The notes beneath the pieces are model-generated. The model made no database searches. It was given only the letters and a program-made list of their open reading frames with translations, and was not told the DNA's origin. The translations under genes and the position numbers were made by a program. A stretch of DNA of 64,000 bases, taken from Flavobacterium glaciei (GTDB lineage: Bacteria; Bacteroidota; Bacteroidia; Flavobacteriales; Flavobacteriaceae). Every line of letters starts with the position of its first letter. Positions within the stretch are counted from its first letter, which is position 1. Location: assembly GCF_003350545.1 (NCBI RefSeq), contig NZ_QQBA01000009.1:1-64000 (forward strand). Direction: 5' to 3'. Below are positions 60,419 through 64,000 of the stretch, piece by piece.

Positions 60419-61555
60419 ATGAAAAAAATACTTTTTATAGACCGTGATGGAACAATGGTTTTAGAGCCAAATGATTACCAACTGGACAGTTTTGAAAAAT
60501 TAGAATTTTATCCAAACGCTTTTCAGTTTTTAGGTAAAATTGCAAAAGAATTGGATTTTGAATTGGTTATGGTTACCAATCAAGATGGTTTAGGAACAGC
60601 TTCGCATCCTGAAGAGAATTTTTGGCCTGTACATAACCTGATTATGAAAGCTTTTGAAAATGAAGGTGTTGTTTTTAGTGAAGTTTTGATCGATAAAACG
60701 TTCCCACACGAAAATGCTCCTACACGCAAGCCAGCAACAGGATTACTTACTAAATACATCGATAATCCAGCATATGATTTGCAAAATTCATTTGTAATTG
60801 GAGACCGAATTACAGATGTAGAATTAGCGAAAAACTTAGGCGCGAAAGGGATTTTTATCAACACTGATGAAGCTTTAGGAGGTAATGAAATAGCTTCAAA
60901 AAGAGAAGAATTGGATTCGTTTATTGCTTTACAAACCACTTCATGGAAAGAAATCTATGAATTTCTGAAATTAGAAGAACGTTCAGCAACCATTTCAAGA
61001 AAGACCAATGAAACTGATATTTACATCAATTTAAATCTAGACGGAACGGGTAAAAGTAAAATTGAAACCGGAATTGCGTTTTTTGATCACATGCTAGATC
61101 AAATTGCGCGCCATGGGCAGATGGACCTTGAAATCCTTGTAAAAGGTGATCTTGAAGTAGATGAACACCATACTATTGAAGATACTGCTATTGCGCTTGG
61201 AGAAGTTTTTGCAAAGGCATTGGGTAATAAATTAGGTATTGAACGTTATGGTTTTTGCTTGCCAATGGACGACTGTTTAGCTCAAGTGGCAATTGATTTT
61301 GGTGGTAGAAATTGGTTGGTTTGGGAAACCGAATTCAAACGAGAAATGGTAGGCAAAATGCCAACAGAAATGTTTTTTCACTTTTTTAAATCGTTTTCAG
61401 ATGGGGCCAAAGCCAATATCAACATCAAGGCTGAAGGTACCAATGAACACCACAAAATTGAAGCGATCTTTAAAGCTTTTGCAAAAGCGATAAAAGTAGC
61501 CGTAAAGCGTGATACAGAAAAAATGATTTTACCAAGTACAAAAGGTATGCTTTAA
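60419..61555 (+). CDS. hisB: Bifunctional histidinol-phosphatase / imidazoleglycerol-phosphate dehydratase
   Basis: A 378-residue fusion. The N-terminal HAD phosphatase (about 1-165) has the nucleophile in FIDRDGTMV and VTNQDGLG; its zinc site region is HENAPTRKP. The C-terminal dehydratase (about 185-378) has the paired Mn-binding motifs [11 protein letters not shown] with [15 protein letters not shown], and [17 protein letters not shown]. The start is the ATG directly after hisC; an adjacent TTG is not favoured. Confidence 0.93.
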   Translation: MKKILFIDRDGTMVLEPNDYQLDSFEKLEFYPNAFQFLGKIAKELDFELVMVTNQDGLGTASHPEENFWPVHNLIMKAFENEGVVFSEVLIDKTFPHENAPTRKPATGLLTKYIDNPAYDLQNSFVIGDRITDVELAKNLGAKGIFINTDEALGGNEIASKREELDSFIALQTTSWKEIYEFLKLEERSATISRKTNETDIYINLNLDGTGKSKIETGIAFFDHMLDQIARHGQMDLEILVKGDLEVDEHHTIEDTAIALGEVFAKALGNKLGIERYGFCLPMDDCLAQVAIDFGGRNWLVWETEFKREMVGKMPTEMFFHFFKSFSDGAKANINIKAEGTNEHHKIEAIFKAFAKAIKVAVKRDTEKMILPSTKGML

Positions 61556-61652
61556 TAAGTCATAATGTCAAAGGTCTTAAAGTCAAAAGTCCCTTAAAAG
61601 GGTTTTGCAAATGACTTTAGGACTTTCGACTTTCGACTTTAAGACTAAATAA
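61556..61652. repeat. Heptamer-periodic intergenic repeat, GACTTT type
   Basis: GGACTTTCGACTTTCGACTT sits just before hisH, with related AAAGTC units on the left in inverted orientation. Similar repeats precede hisA and hisIE. Confidence 0.6.
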
Positions 61653-62234
61653 ATGAAAATAGTAATTATAAACTACGGAGCCGGAAATATTCAAAGCATT
61701 ATGTTTGCCATAGAGCGCTTGGGTTTTACAGCAATACTTAGTAACGATTGGAAGGAAATAAAAGCGGCAGATAAGGTTATTTTTCCTGGTGTTGGTGAAG
61801 CAAGTTCTGCAATGAAAATGCTTATAGACAGCGGTCTTGATGTATTAATTCCAACTTTAAAACAACCTGTTTTAGGGATTTGTTTGGGTATGCAATTGAT
61901 GTGCAACAAATCAGAAGAAGGGAACACTGCTGGCTTGGAAATTTTTGATGTAGATGTGGTCAAATTCACTCCAAAAGTAAAAGTACCACAAATGGGTTGG
62001 AATCAAATTTATAATTTGAAATCAAATCTGTTCAAGGGAATTGCTGAAAAAGAGTACATGTATTTGGTACATAGTTTTTATGCGCCAAATTGTCCTGATG
62101 CGATTGCTACTACAAATTATGAAGTAGAATACGCATCAGCATTGAAGAAAAATAATTTTTACGGAACACAATTTCATCCCGAGAAAAGCGGTGATGTTGG
62201 CGAACAAATTTTAGCAAATTTTTTACAACTTTAA
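61653..62234 (+). CDS. hisH: Imidazole glycerol phosphate synthase, glutaminase subunit
   Basis: A 193-residue class I glutamine amidotransferase. The nucleophile is Cys in GICLGMQLMC (about residue 78), and the His-Glu pair is in YGTQFHPEKSG (about 174-176). It delivers ammonia to HisF. All catalytic residues are present. Confidence 0.93.
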   Translation: MKIVIINYGAGNIQSIMFAIERLGFTAILSNDWKEIKAADKVIFPGVGEASSAMKMLIDSGLDVLIPTLKQPVLGICLGMQLMCNKSEEGNTAGLEIFDVDVVKFTPKVKVPQMGWNQIYNLKSNLFKGIAEKEYMYLVHSFYAPNCPDAIATTNYEVEYASALKKNNFYGTQFHPEKSGDVGEQILANFLQL

Positions 62235-62281
62235 GTTGAGTCTTTTTGACTTTCGACTTTCAAACTTTAAGACTAATTATA
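62235..62281. repeat. Heptamer-periodic intergenic repeat, GACTTT type
   Basis: TTTGACTTTCGACTTTCAAA fills most of the hisH-hisA spacer. Confidence 0.55.
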
Positions 62282-63007
62282 ATGAGAATAATACCAGCAA
62301 TAGACATCATCGACGGGAAATGTGTCCGTTTGTCAAAAGGAGATTACAACACCAAAATTATTTACAACGAAAACCCGCTTGAAGTTGCCAAGGAATTTGA
62401 AGCGCACGGAATTGAATATTTACATTTGGTAGATTTAGATGGAGCAAAATCAAGCCAAATCGTGAATTATAAAATATTAGAACAAATTGCAACTCAAACT
62501 AGTCTGAAAATTGATTTTGGAGGTGGATTGAAAGCTGATTCCGATTTGAAAATTGCGTTTGAAAGTGGTGCTAATCAAATAACTGGAGGTAGTATTGCGG
62601 TGAAAAATAGAGAGTTATTCGGAAAATGGATTGCAGAATATGGTTCTGATAAAATTATCTTGGGAGCAGATGCTAATAATGAAAAAGTAGCTGTTTCTGG
62701 CTGGTTAGAAGATTCAAATGAAGATTTGATTCCGTTTATTCAAGACTATCAAAGTAAAGGAATTCAATATGTAATTTGTACTGATATTGCCAAAGACGGC
62801 ATGCTAGAAGGACCAAGTTTTGATTTGTATGCGAAGATTTTGAATGAAAATAAAAGTTTAAAATTGATCGCATCTGGTGGAATTTCTACTTTTGATGAAT
62901 TACCAAGACTTGCCGAATTAGGTTGTGAAGGAACGATCATCGGTAAAGCTATTTACGAAGGAAGAATTTCATTGAAACAGTTAGAAAACTACATAATAAA
63001 TAAATAA
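62282..63007 (+). CDS. hisA: Phosphoribosylformimino-5-aminoimidazole carboxamide ribotide isomerase
   Basis: A 241-residue TIM barrel. N-terminal [20 protein letters not shown] has the catalytic Asp; [23 protein letters not shown] and the second catalytic Asp in [14 protein letters not shown] follow. The ATG at 62282 is used because a longer frame would begin in the repeat spacer. Confidence 0.93.
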   Translation: MRIIPAIDIIDGKCVRLSKGDYNTKIIYNENPLEVAKEFEAHGIEYLHLVDLDGAKSSQIVNYKILEQIATQTSLKIDFGGGLKADSDLKIAFESGANQITGGSIAVKNRELFGKWIAEYGSDKIILGADANNEKVAVSGWLEDSNEDLIPFIQDYQSKGIQYVICTDIAKDGMLEGPSFDLYAKILNENKSLKLIASGGISTFDELPRLAELGCEGTIIGKAIYEGRISLKQLENYIINK

Positions 63008-63009
63008 AT

Positions 63010-63108
63010 AGATTATTTCGCGAAGAAGCACAAAGAAGACGCAAAGATTCACCAAGATTTTTGTGTATCTCTGCGAAACCTTTGCGAATCTCTGTGTAAC
63101 AATTAAAA
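63010..63108. repeat. Inverted repeat of the CTTTGCGAA type between hisA and hisF
   Basis: CGCGAAGAAGCACAAAGAAG on the left and TCTCTGCGAAACCTTTGCGA on the right form an imperfect hairpin. The right part resembles the hisG-hisD spacer. Confidence 0.5.
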
Positions 63109-63111
63109 AAA

Positions 63112-63867
63112 ATGTTAACAAAAAGAATAATTCCTTGTCTTGACATAAAAAACGGAAGAACCGTAAAAGGTGTCAACTTTGTAGACTTACGTGATGCCGG
63201 AGATCCGGTTGAATTAGCCAAAATATATTCGGATGAAGGAGCTGATGAATTGGTTTTTCTGGACATTTCGGCAACCGAAGAAAGAAGGAAAACATTAATT
63301 GATTTGGTTCGGAAAGTAGCTGCAACTATTAATATTCCATTTACAGTAGGTGGCGGAATTTCCTCTGTTAAGGACGTTGATGTTTTATTGCAAAATGGAG
63401 CTGATAAGGTTTCGATTAATTCATCAGCTGTTAAAAATCCACAGTTGATCAATGATTTGGCACAAAAATTTGGAAGCCAATGTGTTGTAGTTGCAATTGA
63501 TGCCAAGCAAATTGACGGTCATTGGATTGTACATTTAGTAGGTGGAAAAGTACCTACAGAACTGAATTTATTTGATTGGGCAAAAGAAGTGGAGCAACGT
63601 GGCGCAGGTGAAATATTATTCACCTCGATGGATAATGACGGAACAAAAAATGGATTTGCTAATGAGGCTTTGGCCAAACTTTCGGAACTGGTTAATATTC
63701 CAATTATTGCTTCGGGAGGTGCAGGAAACATTCAGCATTTTGTAGATTCATTTCTAGAAGGGAAAGCCGATGCAGCCTTAGCAGCAAGTGTATTTCATTT
63801 TAAAGAAATTGAAATCAAAACATTAAAAGAAGCTCTTAAAAATAACAATATTGAAGTACGAATTTAA
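63112..63867 (+). CDS. hisF: Imidazole glycerol phosphate synthase, cyclase subunit
   Basis: A 251-residue TIM barrel. [19 protein letters not shown] has the first catalytic Asp; [30 protein letters not shown] and the second Asp in [13 protein letters not shown] follow. It uses ammonia from HisH to form the imidazole ring. Confidence 0.94.
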   Translation: MLTKRIIPCLDIKNGRTVKGVNFVDLRDAGDPVELAKIYSDEGADELVFLDISATEERRKTLIDLVRKVAATINIPFTVGGGISSVKDVDVLLQNGADKVSINSSAVKNPQLINDLAQKFGSQCVVVAIDAKQIDGHWIVHLVGGKVPTELNLFDWAKEVEQRGAGEILFTSMDNDGTKNGFANEALAKLSELVNIPIIASGGAGNIQHFVDSFLEGKADAALAASVFHFKEIEIKTLKEALKNNNIEVRI

Positions 63868-63913
63868 TAGTTTTACTTTAAGACATTCGACTTTAAAACT
63901 TTAGACTAAAATT
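63868..63913. repeat. Heptamer-periodic intergenic repeat, GACTTT type
   Basis: ACTTTAAGACATTCGACTTT and TTTAGACT units occupy the short hisF-hisIE spacer. Confidence 0.5.
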
Positions 63914-64000
63914 ATGAACATAGATTTCTCAAAAAATACAGACGGATTAATTCCAGCCATTATACAAGACAGCGAGACCAAAGCCGTTTTAATGTTAGGG
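63914..64000 (+). CDS. hisIE: Phosphoribosyl-AMP cyclohydrolase / phosphoribosyl-ATP pyrophosphatase, 5' part
   Basis: The first 29 codons only; the gene runs off the right edge. MNIDFSKNTDGLIPAIIQDS followed by ETKAVLMLG is the typical start of HisI. It carries out steps two and three of the pathway. Whether HisE is fused, as is usual in Bacteroidota, cannot be seen. Confidence 0.85.
   Translation, partial: MNIDFSKNTDGLIPAIIQDSETKAVLMLG

Overview
The window is a stretch of chromosome from a member of the Flavobacteriaceae, most likely Flavobacterium. The DNA is AT-rich. Many genes are preceded by the Bacteroidota sigma-factor -7 element TAnnTTTG, and Shine-Dalgarno sequences are not evident. 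Family markers include a PorX-type regulator, a fused LpxC/FabZ, a short EttA-type ABC-F protein, DUF3570/DUF4266 genes and a CAL67264-type membrane protein. No tRNA, rRNA, CRISPR array, prophage or intact insertion sequence was found.

Layout. 1-456: spacer with a strong terminator of an upstream gene. 0.4-9.5 kb: a soluble GAF histidine kinase, a Dph6-like ATP-pyrophosphatase, an M1 aminopeptidase, a TauE-type permease, a UvrD/PcrA helicase and Sua5/YrdC. 9.5-18.9 kb: an OmpA lipoprotein, a glycosyltransferase, a solitary HsdR-N domain protein, HolA, EttA, small membrane proteins, a DCC protein, MutS2 without Smr, and uracil-DNA glycosylase. 19-23.3 kb (minus strand): porX, tsaE, a GNAT enzyme, alanine dehydrogenase and a DUF4258-like protein. 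23.3-25.8 kb: a spacer with a structured repeat, a small conserved protein, a GNAT pseudogene and a secreted DUF1080 protein. 25.9-33.5 kb: an HD phosphohydrolase followed by lipid A and housekeeping genes (lpxD, lpxC/fabZ, lpxA, efp, a second lpxD-like gene, an NTF2-like gene, sucD). 33.6-44.8 kb: a divergent GIY-YIG-like protein, an NhaC-family transporter behind a SAM-I-like minimal riboswitch, fabG, a VWA/BatA-like protein, LysR plus a YeiH-type exporter, YoaK, a phospholipase C/nuclease-like protein and an LTA-synthase-type sulfatase.

45.0-56.9 kb is the most distinctive accessory region. A Rieske lipoprotein is followed by a thioredoxin-like protein, ApbE flavin transferase, a DUF4266 lipoprotein ending in CGCN and a DUF3570 beta-barrel. 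Tightly after these come a response regulator, a histidine kinase, a CzcA-type metal RND pump fused to its own TolC-like channel, and the membrane-fusion lipoprotein. A frameshifted membrane gene closes the block. The order suggests coupled periplasmic redox and divalent-metal handling, which is inference. 56.9-64.0 kb is the histidine operon hisG-D-C-B-H-A-F-I(E). It is preceded by a promoter, a 19-codon leader peptide with five His codons and a strong attenuator hairpin; hisIE runs off the window.

Spacers between co-directional genes repeatedly hold sequence with a period of about 7 nt (ACTGAATACTGA-like or GACTTTCGACTTT-like). Two hairpin elements with a shared bulged C, and one pair of 32-nt inverted repeats flanking an (AAAT)7 tract, add to an unusually repeat-rich intergenic landscape. 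The best candidate for something undescribed is the minimal SAM-I-like aptamer at about 34.3 kb. The combined redox/metal cluster comes next.
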